Source of the DNA: Candidatus Uhrbacteria bacterium RIFOXYC2_FULL_47_19
GTDB lineage: Bacteria; Patescibacteriota; Patescibacteriia; SG8-24
Length of the DNA stretch: 55,706 nt
Direction: 5' to 3'
Assembly: GCA_001791745.1 (NCBI GenBank)
Contig: MGFG01000026.1
Location: 1 to 55,706 of the forward strand
The position numbers and the translations under genes were made by a program. Below the pieces are notes generated by a model. The model ran no database searches, was not told the origin of the DNA, and saw nothing but the letters and a program-made list of their open reading frames with translations. Positions within the stretch are counted from its first letter, which is position 1. Each line of letters begins with the position of its first letter. This document shows, one piece after another, positions 8,621 through 18,700 of this stretch.

Positions 8621-9658
8621 ATGGAGGAGACAAAAAAAATCGGTTTTAACCATTCCAGTGGAACAAAGAAAACCGTGCTAGCCATCAGCTCTAGTTTTTT
8701 GTTACTAATAGCTGTGTTTTTTCCGCGAGGAACGGAAGCGTTGACTCTTTCTCCACCACATTTTGATTATTCTTTGAATGCAGAGGATTCCGTTTTAGAT
8801 GTTATCAAGCTATTTAATGAGACTAATTCGACCGAAGTTTTTTATCCGATAGTAATGAACTTTGGGGCGAGCAACAACGAGGATGGTACGCCCAGATTTT
8901 ATCCAGCCTCTGAGGATAGATTAGGTGAAGGGATGGCGGAGTGGATTAGTATTGAGACCAACAAAATAGAGCTTGCTCCTGGTGGACGTTATAATCTGCC
9001 GTTTTCCATTAACCTTCCAAAGGAAAATGTAAAACCGGGCGGTCATTATGGAGCGATATTACTTTCTTCGTCTCCGCCGTCTCAGGACGGTGGCGCTGTT
9101 GGTGTGGCGTCTCAACTAGCAACGATAATTTTGGTTCGTGTATCGGGTGATGTGCAAGAGATTGGTGGTATAGCTGAGTTTGGCTTCTCTGATCCCCAGC
9201 CTTGGTATAATCATCTGCCAGTCGAGATGTTCATGCGTTTTGAAAACGCCGGTAATGTACATCTGAAACCAACTGGAAATTTAATCATAGAGAATTGGTA
9301 TGGCCGAAAAGTAGCTGATATTGGAGTCAATCCTGAGGCTAAAAATGTATTACCGTTGAGTATACGTAAGTTCGTCTTCGGATGGGGTAGTAAGATTAGT
9401 GACGAAGAGATGGGTCCAATAGAGACAGAGTTCCGGAACTTTGCTTTAGGTAAGTACACCGCTCGCTTGGTGATTAGTTACGGTACTACTAGTCAGGTGC
9501 TAGCTGCTGAGAGGATTTTTTATGTTTGGCCTTGGAGATTGATGCTGGTTATTGGAGTCGGTCTGATCGCACTTTTGATTATTTTAGTGGCGTTGAAGCG
9601 AGCCTACGATCGATCTCTCATTAAAAAGTTTAGTCGGACCAAGGGTGGTAGACTCTGA
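8621..9658 (+). CDS. DUF916-like membrane-anchored surface protein
   Basis: A 345-residue protein with a signal peptide (about 18-40), an Ig-like extracellular part and a C-terminal membrane helix (about 304-327) followed by a basic cytoplasmic tail. The pattern of IELAPGGRYNLPFSINLP and PGGHYGAILLSS is like DUF916 proteins, which in Gram-positive bacteria accompany WxL proteins and tie them to the cell wall. Here it follows two WxL-like proteins, which supports a role as their membrane partner. This is inferred from pattern and context. It starts 22 bp after the previous gene. Confidence 0.7.
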   Translation: MEETKKIGFNHSSGTKKTVLAISSSFLLLIAVFFPRGTEALTLSPPHFDYSLNAEDSVLDVIKLFNETNSTEVFYPIVMNFGASNNEDGTPRFYPASEDRLGEGMAEWISIETNKIELAPGGRYNLPFSINLPKENVKPGGHYGAILLSSSPPSQDGGAVGVASQLATIILVRVSGDVQEIGGIAEFGFSDPQPWYNHLPVEMFMRFENAGNVHLKPTGNLIIENWYGRKVADIGVNPEAKNVLPLSIRKFVFGWGSKISDEEMGPIETEFRNFALGKYTARLVISYGTTSQVLAAERIFYVWPWRLMLVIGVGLIALLIILVALKRAYDRSLIKKFSRTKGGRL

Positions 9659-9729
9659 TTCAGAAAATTGTATTTTTGGGATAGGGAAAGCTTGGACTGA
9701 CCCGATTAGGAGGAAAGGAGTTAATCAAA

Positions 9730-12700
9730 ATGAAAAACAAACGGACAACCTATCATCCGTTTGGGCTGAATAGGAAACTATCCCGCCTTAATTTGGTTAT
9801 AGTTACAGCTTTTGTTGTCATTGTTATTTTGACTTCGGCTGTATTATCTATCCAGGTTGCGTCTGCTCTCAATTTTAGTCTTCGTGATCTGATTTCCAAT
9901 CAAGCAGCTAATGGGTCTTCTGCCCATCGGATAAGTTTCAATCTTTCTGGTGCCAATACATTTACATTCGGGGAAGAGATTATTGTAGATTTTCCTGCCG
10001 ATTTTATACTTGGCGGAATTTGGGATGTTACCGACTTTACTTTTACTGATAGTTTGACCAGGACAGTGGATGCGGTTGATTCTGGTCCGGGGGTAGATAC
10101 AGTTGCTTGTGCTGACGGCGCTCTAAATGTTGGTGTGGCCATCGATACTACAAATAATATCTTTAGGGTCATACCTTGCGGAGGTTCTTTTACTGCTAGT
10201 GCAGCTAGTGCTGCAGTGGTTTTTACCATAGCTGGTGTTGGAGCGAACGGAATATTGATGCTTAATCCAGCTTTCCCCGGCAGTTACATCATATCTGTAA
10301 CTGACGCAGCTGGAGATTGTTCCAGTGGTTGTGACATGGCGGTTTCAATCATTGATGCCTCAACAGTTTCAGTTTCGGTTGAAGTAAGTAGTGGTCCGGT
10401 CTGCGGTAATAGTGTGATTGAGGCTGGTGAGACTTGCGACGATGGTAACGTGGTTTCTGGCGATGGCTGCAGTGCACTCTGTGCGCTGGAGGGTGCTGGA
10501 CCACCTCCACCTGGTGACGTTACACCTCCAGTCATCACCTATCATTGTGCCACTACCATCAATAGAAATTCGGCGGTTATTACTTGGGAAACCAATGAAG
10601 CAGCCAATTCTACCATTCAATGCGGGTTGACCGCTGCCTATGGGCTAACCGTTTTTAATCCATCATTCGTTGTTTCTCACAGTTTGACTATAAATGATTT
10701 AGCCGAAGGGACACTCTATCATTGTCGAGCTTGTTCCAGTGATTCTCCTGGTAATTCAACTTGTTCGTCAGATTGCACCTTTACAACTTTAGATGAAACT
10801 CCTCCAATTATTTCTGATCTGTCTTGTGCTGACATTACTACCACATCTTTTCGGGTGACCTGGAATACCAATGAGAATGCGTCCTCGTTCATTGATTATG
10901 GGTTAGAGGTCGGTCCACCTTATCCCACCAATGCTGGAGCAGCAGAATTAATTCTAGCTCATTCAGTTACGGTTTCTGGATTATTACCAGCTACTACTTA
11001 TCATTATCGAGTGCGAACTGGCGATGCTTCTAGTAACGAGGCTTTATCGGCTGACCTGACTTGCACGACCAGTGACGGTGCTATTGTTCCGCCAGTGATT
11101 TCGAATATTAGAGTGACGGATATCAGTTGTGTAGCTCCAGTTTCTGCTACGGTTCGTTGGGACACTAACGAAGCCGCAGATTCAAAAGTCGATTATGGCC
11201 CAGTAGTTGGTCCTCCATATACGAATTTAGCTTCCACCCCGGCTGATTTGCTGAGTCATATCATAACCTTGACCGGACTGAGTACCGGGCAAACTTATCA
11301 TTATCGAGTTAGATCGGAAGATCCGACTGATCTCGAGACGGCCAGTGCTGATAATGTTTTTATTACACCTAGTGGGAGTCCACCGGTGATTTCTGGGATA
11401 TCTACTTCTGATATAACAGCTGGATCGGCCACTATTTTATGGTCTACCGATGTCAGTTCTAGTTCATTGGTCGACTATGGTCCGACGGTTGCTTATGGTA
11501 GTGATCAAAGTAATGTTTCTGCGGTTTTGGCACACTCCTTAGTTATTCCCGGACTCAATGCTTGTACTACTTACCACTATCGAGTTAGGTCGGGGCACGC
11601 CTGTGCAACGGAGACGGTTTCGGTGGATCAGAGTTTTACCACTACTGCACTAGCCATGCCAGTTATTTCTGATCTTGAAGTTACTCATATCGGTGAGAAC
11701 TCCGCTCGTGTTTCGTGGACCACTGCTACACCAACCAGTTCAACTGTTGATTATGGTCCAACTGTTGCCTATGGTCAGGTTTCATCTGCGCCAGGCTTAA
11801 CACTTAATCATCTGGTCGTCATTAGTGGTTTGTTACCTGGTACCACCTATCATTTTCGTGCTCGATCCGAAGATACCTGCAATCAGGGGACTGCGACTGA
11901 CGATGGTACTTTTAGTACCATTCCCGATTTAATACCGCCAGGATGCGTCATGAATCTGGTCGCCAATCCTGGTAGCGCGGTAATTCGTCTCGGCTGGACT
12001 AATCCACCAGATGCTGATTTGCAAGGTGTACGTTTAGTTCGTCGTCAGGGTGTTTGTCCAGCCGGCCGTGCTGATGGGATGACGGTTTATGATGGTTTAG
12101 AGAATTCTTTTGATGATTTCGGTGTAGTGAATGGGCTGAATTATTGTTATGGAGCCTTTGGTTATGATGAAGCGGGTAATTTTGGTTGTGGGGCGATCGC
12201 TTCTGCAACTCCGGTTGGTCCGGCCGACGTAGTACCACCTGCTTGCTCAGCGGGTTTTACTGTCTCGGTTGGTAATAGGCAAATCACTTTGAATTGGAGT
12301 AATCCAGCTGATCGCGACTTTGCTGGAACACGCATTGTGCGGCGAACGGACCGTTTCCCAGTCGATAGGTCAGATGGAACAGTCATTTTTGATGGTGCTG
12401 GTACTGGTTGGACTGATGTTGGTCTGGTTAATGGCACTACCTATTATTACGGGGCATTTTCTTATGACTTATCGGGAAACAATTGTGCTGGCGTGTTTAA
12501 CCAAGGGGTGCCAGCCGCTGGAGTGGATTTAGTGCCTCCAGTTTGCGCTTCCGGCCTGACTGCAACAGCCGGAGATAGTCAGGTTTTGGTCGTTTGGAGT
12601 AATCCAGCTGATCCAGGATTGTCTGGAACACGCATTGTTCGACGGGATGATCATGCACCAACTGGACCTGCTGATGGCCTAGCTGTCTTCGAGGGAATTG

Positions 12701-15528
12701 CCGACAACTATTTTGATCTTGGATTGACTAATGGTCGGACGTATTACTACGGAGCTTATACTTACGATGCTTCACGTAATTACTGCTTGGGGCCGACCAC
12801 CTCGGCGACTCCAGAGTTCGGTCTTCCACCTCCTCGCTTGGAATGTACTGATACTGATGGTGGTATCGATTATTTTGTCCGTGGGACAACAACTACCTCC
12901 GCCGGATCATTCTTAGACGCCTGTGTAAATCGATCTGTACTAAGAGAAAACTTTTGTTCTGGCGGTGATTTAAGCACCACCGACTATCGGTGTAGTGCTG
13001 GATACAAGTGTTCATCTGGTCGTTGTCTTCCAGCTACAGCTGTCGTATCAACTTCGACTTGTGGTAATGGAGTTTGCGAACGTCGGGACTGTAGAATCGA
13101 ATGTAATTTAATGACCTTCGATTTATATATAGTGAATCCTGATGGCACTGAGCGGCATATGAGTACCGGAGCGGTCCGCTCAGAGCAACTTTCACCAGGA
13201 CGTCTCAGGTTGAGTTTCGATGATGATGGTTTGGATATGGATTACGATGATGTCGTCTTGATTCTCGATACCAATGCTTGTGGTTCGGCGGGTGTTACTT
13301 TGGTCAGTCGTAATTCTCCACTCAATCATCAGGTCAGACTAGCAGTTAGTTATCATGGCGTTCCCAAGCTCGATCGTCTGGTTTGGCAGGACTCGACAAT
13401 TGCACCTGGATCAACAACCTCTTTGAACGTTAGTGACGATCCAGCTATTTGTGAAGGGAACGAAGATGAGCTCAGTTGCCCGGTCGATTGTCAGGCTGAA
13501 CCAATGGAACCGTTAGTTGAGGAAGGGGATACAGTTTCCGAGTCAGATAGGCTATCAGCAACAGTTCTTAGGTATTACGCAACTTCGGCTAGGATTCCAT
13601 TACTCTCGACGAGTGGCGACGTCTCAGTCTTTCCTGGAATGTCGGTTATTATTTCTTTGCCAAGCACGAACTTACTTCAGACGCCACGTACAGTGCATTT
13701 GAATCTGGCTGCTGGTTCGTATGTTATGTCGCCTACAGGTGATGCTTTTGAAGCTAGAATAGTAACGCCGGTAGATTTAGCTCGACATCTATTTTCAGTG
13801 GTGATTGATTATGGCGATGACTTAACAGAGACAATTCGTGCTGGAATTGAAGTTGTACCGTTTAGCCGAGTAGTCGAGGAAAAGGATGGTAAAAAAATTG
13901 GGGTATCCGAGGCCAGAGTGACACTGTATTCTGAGTTTGAAAATGGTAGTTTTGGTCTTTGGTCAGGGGATAGTTCAGGACAGATCAATCCAGTAGTAAG
14001 TGCTGAGGGTGGTACCTATGATTTCATTGTTCCTAACGGTACTTATCGACTTAGTGTAGAGAAGGATGGTTATCGCACTAAGGAGACTATGGCTTTTCCA
14101 GTGATCAACGGTTTAGTTATTCGTGACGTCGTTCTGATTGCGGAACCACAGAAGACCGCTGATTCGTTTCAAAATATTATCAATCAAGTTGATTTTCAGA
14201 CTAAGGTCGTAGTCGAGGATATTAAGGAATTCACCAACAATCCTTTTATTGAGGAAGGGGCACAGAAGCGTGTCGCTCCAGCAGCGGTGGCGGTGGCGAC
14301 AGCTAATGTGGCTGTAGCTGGTGCTGCGACAGCCACTGCCTTTCCATACCTTCTATATCTATATACGTTACTGACTCATCCATCACTACTCTTCGGTGCT
14401 AAGAAGCGCAAAAAGTGGGGTGTGGTTTATGATGCGGTAACTAAACAACCAGTTGATTTGGCCATTGTTCGTCTAATCAACGATCAAACCGGACGCATCA
14501 TCAGATCGACAGTGACCGACCGTGAAGGACGCTACTTTTTTATGGCCGGTCGTGGTTCTTACCGAATGATAGTTGCTAAGTCTGGCTACGTGTTTCCGAC
14601 TGCCTATTTGAAAAATGTTCGTGAGGATGTGCGGTTTATCAATCTTTATCACAGCGAGACCATAGCTGTTTCGGATGACGCAACCATAGCAGCCAATATT
14701 CCAGTTGATCCGTTGATGAAGGAGAAAGCTCCGCGTCGAGTGTTCTGGGAGGGTGTAGCTCGTCGAGTTCAGCGGAGTGTGAGTGTTTTGACCTTGCTCG
14801 CTTTAATTGTAGCTGTAGTCATTTCTCCAACCCCATTCGTGATTTTGATGCTCGCCGTCAATTTATTGATGCACCTATTGTTCCGTCGATTAGCGGCCGG
14901 TCGTCAACCCAAGAATTGGGGTATTGTTTACGACCAGCAAACTAAGAGGCCAATTCGAAATGCCATTGTTCGTATTTTTGAGGCTCGTTACAACAAGTTG
15001 CTAGAAACCAGAGTGACCGACCTGCGTGGGCGTTATGCATTCTTGGTCGGTAATAATGTTTATTATGTCACTTACGAAAAGCCTGGTTATCAAAAGAAAC
15101 AGGTTGGACCGTTGGATTTGGTAGCGGTTAAGAAGAAAGAAGATCAATTAGTGGCCGGTGATATCGGCTTGGTTTCGGAGCGCCCAGTTAGTTTCTGGTC
15201 AGGTCTCAGGTTTAGATTGGGAACGGCACTCGGTTTAATTAATAAAGTAGACAAGGCCCCATCGTTGAATAAGCCGCCATTAGCGGAGAAGATTGGCCAA
15301 ACTGGGCACTTAATTGTTCAACCTGGGGATAAAGCGGCTAAAGGTACGGTTAGTCAGTCAGTTGTGACACAGCCTGGAAAACAAGCTGTGGATAATTTAG
15401 GTGAACAAAAAACTAAAACTCCTTGGGAGCTTCAAGTTTTAGAGCAGATACAAAAAAAGGCAATTGAATCTGATTCACCGATACTGAAAAATGATTCTGG
15501 TCCAAAGAATGATGAGTCAGCGAAATAA
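9730..15528 (+). CDS. Giant multidomain surface protein (adhesin-like)
   Basis: 1932 residues. Order: signal anchor (about 20-46); the module shared with the 7423 protein (about 47-215); a DUF4215-type Cys-rich repeat, CGNSVIEAGETCDDGN (about 225-252); five fibronectin-like repeats with TYHYRVRS-type strands (about 263-735); three longer repeats of about 100 residues with GTRIVRR and TYYYGA motifs (about 735-1035); a Cys-rich part with CGNGVCERRDC; a carboxypeptidase-regulatory-like domain (about 1375-1475); a hydrophobic stretch (about 1517-1555); a second such domain (KKWGVVYDAVT); two membrane helices (about 1685-1720); and a third (KNWGIVYDQQT). The gene has AGGAGG and AAAGGAG upstream. 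The C-terminal membrane segments should anchor it, with the repeats as an extended stalk. A role in contact with a host or partner cell is inference. Confidence 0.88.
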   Translation: MKNKRTTYHPFGLNRKLSRLNLVIVTAFVVIVILTSAVLSIQVASALNFSLRDLISNQAANGSSAHRISFNLSGANTFTFGEEIIVDFPADFILGGIWDVTDFTFTDSLTRTVDAVDSGPGVDTVACADGALNVGVAIDTTNNIFRVIPCGGSFTASAASAAVVFTIAGVGANGILMLNPAFPGSYIISVTDAAGDCSSGCDMAVSIIDASTVSVSVEVSSGPVCGNSVIEAGETCDDGNVVSGDGCSALCALEGAGPPPPGDVTPPVITYHCATTINRNSAVITWETNEAANSTIQCGLTAAYGLTVFNPSFVVSHSLTINDLAEGTLYHCRACSSDSPGNSTCSSDCTFTTLDETPPIISDLSCADITTTSFRVTWNTNENASSFIDYGLEVGPPYPTNAGAAELILAHSVTVSGLLPATTYHYRVRTGDASSNEALSADLTCTTSDGAIVPPVISNIRVTDISCVAPVSATVRWDTNEAADSKVDYGPVVGPPYTNLASTPADLLSHIITLTGLSTGQTYHYRVRSEDPTDLETASADNVFITPSGSPPVISGISTSDITAGSATILWSTDVSSSSLVDYGPTVAYGSDQSNVSAVLAHSLVIPGLNACTTYHYRVRSGHACATETVSVDQSFTTTALAMPVISDLEVTHIGENSARVSWTTATPTSSTVDYGPTVAYGQVSSAPGLTLNHLVVISGLLPGTTYHFRARSEDTCNQGTATDDGTFSTIPDLIPPGCVMNLVANPGSAVIRLGWTNPPDADLQGVRLVRRQGVCPAGRADGMTVYDGLENSFDDFGVVNGLNYCYGAFGYDEAGNFGCGAIASATPVGPADVVPPACSAGFTVSVGNRQITLNWSNPADRDFAGTRIVRRTDRFPVDRSDGTVIFDGAGTGWTDVGLVNGTTYYYGAFSYDLSGNNCAGVFNQGVPAAGVDLVPPVCASGLTATAGDSQVLVVWSNPADPGLSGTRIVRRDDHAPTGPADGLAVFEGIADNYFDLGLTNGRTYYYGAYTYDASRNYCLGPTTSATPEFGLPPPRLECTDTDGGIDYFVRGTTTTSAGSFLDACVNRSVLRENFCSGGDLSTTDYRCSAGYKCSSGRCLPATAVVSTSTCGNGVCERRDCRIECNLMTFDLYIVNPDGTERHMSTGAVRSEQLSPGRLRLSFDDDGLDMDYDDVVLILDTNACGSAGVTLVSRNSPLNHQVRLAVSYHGVPKLDRLVWQDSTIAPGSTTSLNVSDDPAICEGNEDELSCPVDCQAEPMEPLVEEGDTVSESDRLSATVLRYYATSARIPLLSTSGDVSVFPGMSVIISLPSTNLLQTPRTVHLNLAAGSYVMSPTGDAFEARIVTPVDLARHLFSVVIDYGDDLTETIRAGIEVVPFSRVVEEKDGKKIGVSEARVTLYSEFENGSFGLWSGDSSGQINPVVSAEGGTYDFIVPNGTYRLSVEKDGYRTKETMAFPVINGLVIRDVVLIAEPQKTADSFQNIINQVDFQTKVVVEDIKEFTNNPFIEEGAQKRVAPAAVAVATANVAVAGAATATAFPYLLYLYTLLTHPSLLFGAKKRKKWGVVYDAVTKQPVDLAIVRLINDQTGRIIRSTVTDREGRYFFMAGRGSYRMIVAKSGYVFPTAYLKNVREDVRFINLYHSETIAVSDDATIAANIPVDPLMKEKAPRRVFWEGVARRVQRSVSVLTLLALIVAVVISPTPFVILMLAVNLLMHLLFRRLAAGRQPKNWGIVYDQQTKRPIRNAIVRIFEARYNKLLETRVTDLRGRYAFLVGNNVYYVTYEKPGYQKKQVGPLDLVAVKKKEDQLVAGDIGLVSERPVSFWSGLRFRLGTALGLINKVDKAPSLNKPPLAEKIGQTGHLIVQPGDKAAKGTVSQSVVTQPGKQAVDNLGEQKTKTPWELQVLEQIQKKAIESDSPILKNDSGPKNDESAK

Positions 15529-15783
15529 TGGCTAAGGTAAGGCCTTGATTTCAAACCAGGAATGATTGGAATTGAAGTAAGAAGTAGTTGTTTTGATCCT
15601 TGAAACTGTCATGTTTAGTTGTTTGAACCGAACTCAGATAGTTTTAGAATAGATTTATCTAATAACACAGCCGGGGGCTGGTAAAAAGAGTCAAAAAATG
15701 CAATAATAGAGGTAATGAAGAGAGATCTGTAGATTGACAAAAAGACAAGTGGTGAATGGTCGCGTTACCTTAAAAGGTGGGTA

Positions 15784-18700
15784 ATGTCCCAATCTCCAGT
15801 TGGACAAAACAAAAAAGATCCAAGGAGGATAAAAACAAAAAAGATGCTCCAGGCATCAATTAAAAAGGAGAAAATCGGTTCTAGCCTCAAGTCGTTGAGG
15901 CTAGTTTGGTTTTTGTCCTATTTTATAATTTTGTTCGGACTGGTTTCGCCTCTTGGTTTCGCCGAAGCGTCAGGTCCATCTTCGAATCGTGTTCTTAATT
16001 ATCAAATCAGGCTAACTGATTCGAGTGGAATTAGGGTACCGGACGGTATAGTTGAGCTTGAGTTGACTATTTACGATTTAGCAATTGGCGGTAGTCAACT
16101 TTATACAGCCTGCTCTGTTGATGGTCTTCCAGGTAGTGCTCCGACTGCGGTTCAAGCCACTTTTACTAACGGAATCTCCTCGATTCTTATTGGTAGCAGC
16201 TTAACCTGCGCTGTCGGTTCAGCGGTTGCAATACCAGCTACATTGTTTACTAATACAGCCATGTATTTGGGAGTGACGGTTGAGGCTGATGCCGAAATGA
16301 CTCCCAGGAAACAGATTGTGGCTTCTGGGTACTCCATGAACGCTGATCTTTTGGATGACTTGAATACGAGTAATGCTGGTGGCACATCAGCCTTTGTTCC
16401 AATTACCGACTCCAGTGGTAATTTGACTTTGACTGGTAATCCGCAAGGTGCAGGAGTGACACAAGGTTCGTTGACCGTAAATCCGGCTACAGCTGATGCT
16501 AATGAAATTTTGTTCGGCGTAGCGCTGGGTGGTGTGACTAGGTTTAGTGTTGATGAGGATGGAGATGTGGTAATTGCCGGCAGATTGGATATGCCAGCTC
16601 ATGGTAATGATGTCGGTCTGAAGTTACCCGTTAATGCCGGTGCGCCAGTGGCAGCTGGAGGAACGGTCGAAGGTGACATTGTTTGGGACAGTACTGGAGA
16701 TGCTCTTTATGTTTACAATGGGGCGGCTTTTGTACAGGTCGACACTGATACCGATACAGGTATTACCCAAATTGGTTCAATGACTTCAGATACATCTTTT
16801 GGTGATGCCACGGCGGATGATGATTGGCTGGGTCTTGGTGCCGCAGCTGGTCGTATTATTTTCGATGATCAAGCGACCGATGAAGTGCTAATCATGGATG
16901 CTAACTTTGGTATTGGTGATGCTACCCCAACAGCACTTCTGACTGTAGGTGATGGCGATCTGTTTACAGTGGATTCGAGTGGTAATGTCGGGGTTACTGC
17001 TCGGCTCAACATGGGTACTCATAGTGACAATGTTGGTCTTAAGGTGCCTACCAATGCAGGTAATCCGGTAGAAAAGGCAGGTACGGTCGAAGGTGACATG
17101 GTTTGGAATAGTATAGGTGATGCTCTTTATGTTTATGATGGAACTTCTTTCGTCTTATCCTACACAGATACCGGCATCACTCAAATCGGTTCCATGACCT
17201 CGGCAACCTCTTTTGGTGATGCCACGGCGGATGATGATTGGCTGGGTCTTGGTGCCGCAGCTGGTCGTATTGTTTTCGATGATTCAGCGACCGATTACGT
17301 AATGGTTATGAGTGCCTTGATGGGTGTTGGTATTAGTGTTCCAAAATCAATGCTGCATGTTAGTGGTGCTGGTGGCATCGTTGGTGATTTTTCCAATTTA
17401 ATGACCATCGCTTCGACTACAGACACAGCAACCGGCATTAGTTTGAATACGACCAATGAACAATGGCTTATTGGGCAGAATTTGCCACCAGATAACCCAA
17501 CCCTTGCTGATGATTTCTTCGTCTATAACGTTGACGACAATAATACACGATTGGCTATTCAGCATGCCACTGGTTATACAGCTATCTCTGCGTTAGCTGG
17601 TGCAACTGCCAATGATTTATGTTACGACAATATTACTATTAATGGGATGTACACGTTTACAACATGTCTTCCCTCATCGATTCGTTATAAAGAGAATGTT
17701 CGTCCATTGGATGTGGATATTGAGAAGGTTTTGGCCTTAGAACCAGTACGTTTTGATTGGAAAGAGAAATTTATTACAGATGATCAAGGAAATATTGTTA
17801 ATGTAACTCCAAAAGGAGTTAGTATTGGTCTCATTGCCGAGAATACACTTCCTTTAATTCCAGATTTAGTCGAGTTCAATTCTGAGGGTCAGGTTGAGAG
17901 CATTGAATATAAGCTGTTGTCCGTCTACAACCTGGCCGTAATCAAGCAGCACAACATCGATATCTCTAGATCCTTAAAGCTCGACCAACTGACCGGGACG
18001 GCCTACGAGATCGATCCGCTACAGCCAGCCGACGCCATCACCACGGCAGTCGATTCTAAAATGTTGACCTTCTCTGGTTCGGCTTGGAATGGCGTCACTG
18101 CCGCGGCGGACGATGTTAGTTTAACGCTGCGTAATCAAGTTTACGGTTTAGATGATTACAATTTGGTTTTAACCGACAATGCCAGCAACGAAATTGCTCG
18201 AATCAACAATCAGGGAGATCTGTATTTGAGTGGTCGAATGTACCTTTCGGACCGGGGCACCATGCAGGATCAGCGTTACATTTATTATGATGGCTCGGCT
18301 GGTCCGGGTGGCGACTTCATTCGCACCAACGCCGCGGGTTGGTCCACGGGCAGCTATGACTTCGCCGAGATGTTCGGATCTTCGGAAAGTCTCGGCACTG
18401 GGGAGCTGGTTATGATTGACATGGGTTCCTCGCACAAAGTTCGGCGGGCCACAAATAGTCTAGAGTCCAACGGTTACCTGCTGGCCGGTATCGTCAGCAC
18501 TCGTCCCGGCTTTTTGGCCGGCATGAACGACGCGGATAGTTATCCGGTCGCTCTGCAAGGTCGTGTTCCGACCAAGGTTAATTTGGAAAACGGCCCGATT
18601 AGTATTGGCGATCCGATCGCTATCTCCTCAATACCTGGCGTTGGTATGAGAGCTACACAGGCTGACTATGTGGTTGGTTTAGCCCTTGAGAGTTATAACG

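Noticed and set aside
6552-9658. Recoded UGA (as in some CPR relatives)
   Set aside because: Real genes end in UGA (9656-9658, 30586-30588) and no conserved protein reads through an in-frame UGA.
10284-12532. Minus-strand and other-frame open frames in the giant surface gene
   Set aside because: Shadows of a long, biased coding sequence; Ser/Pro/Thr-rich products without ribosome sites.
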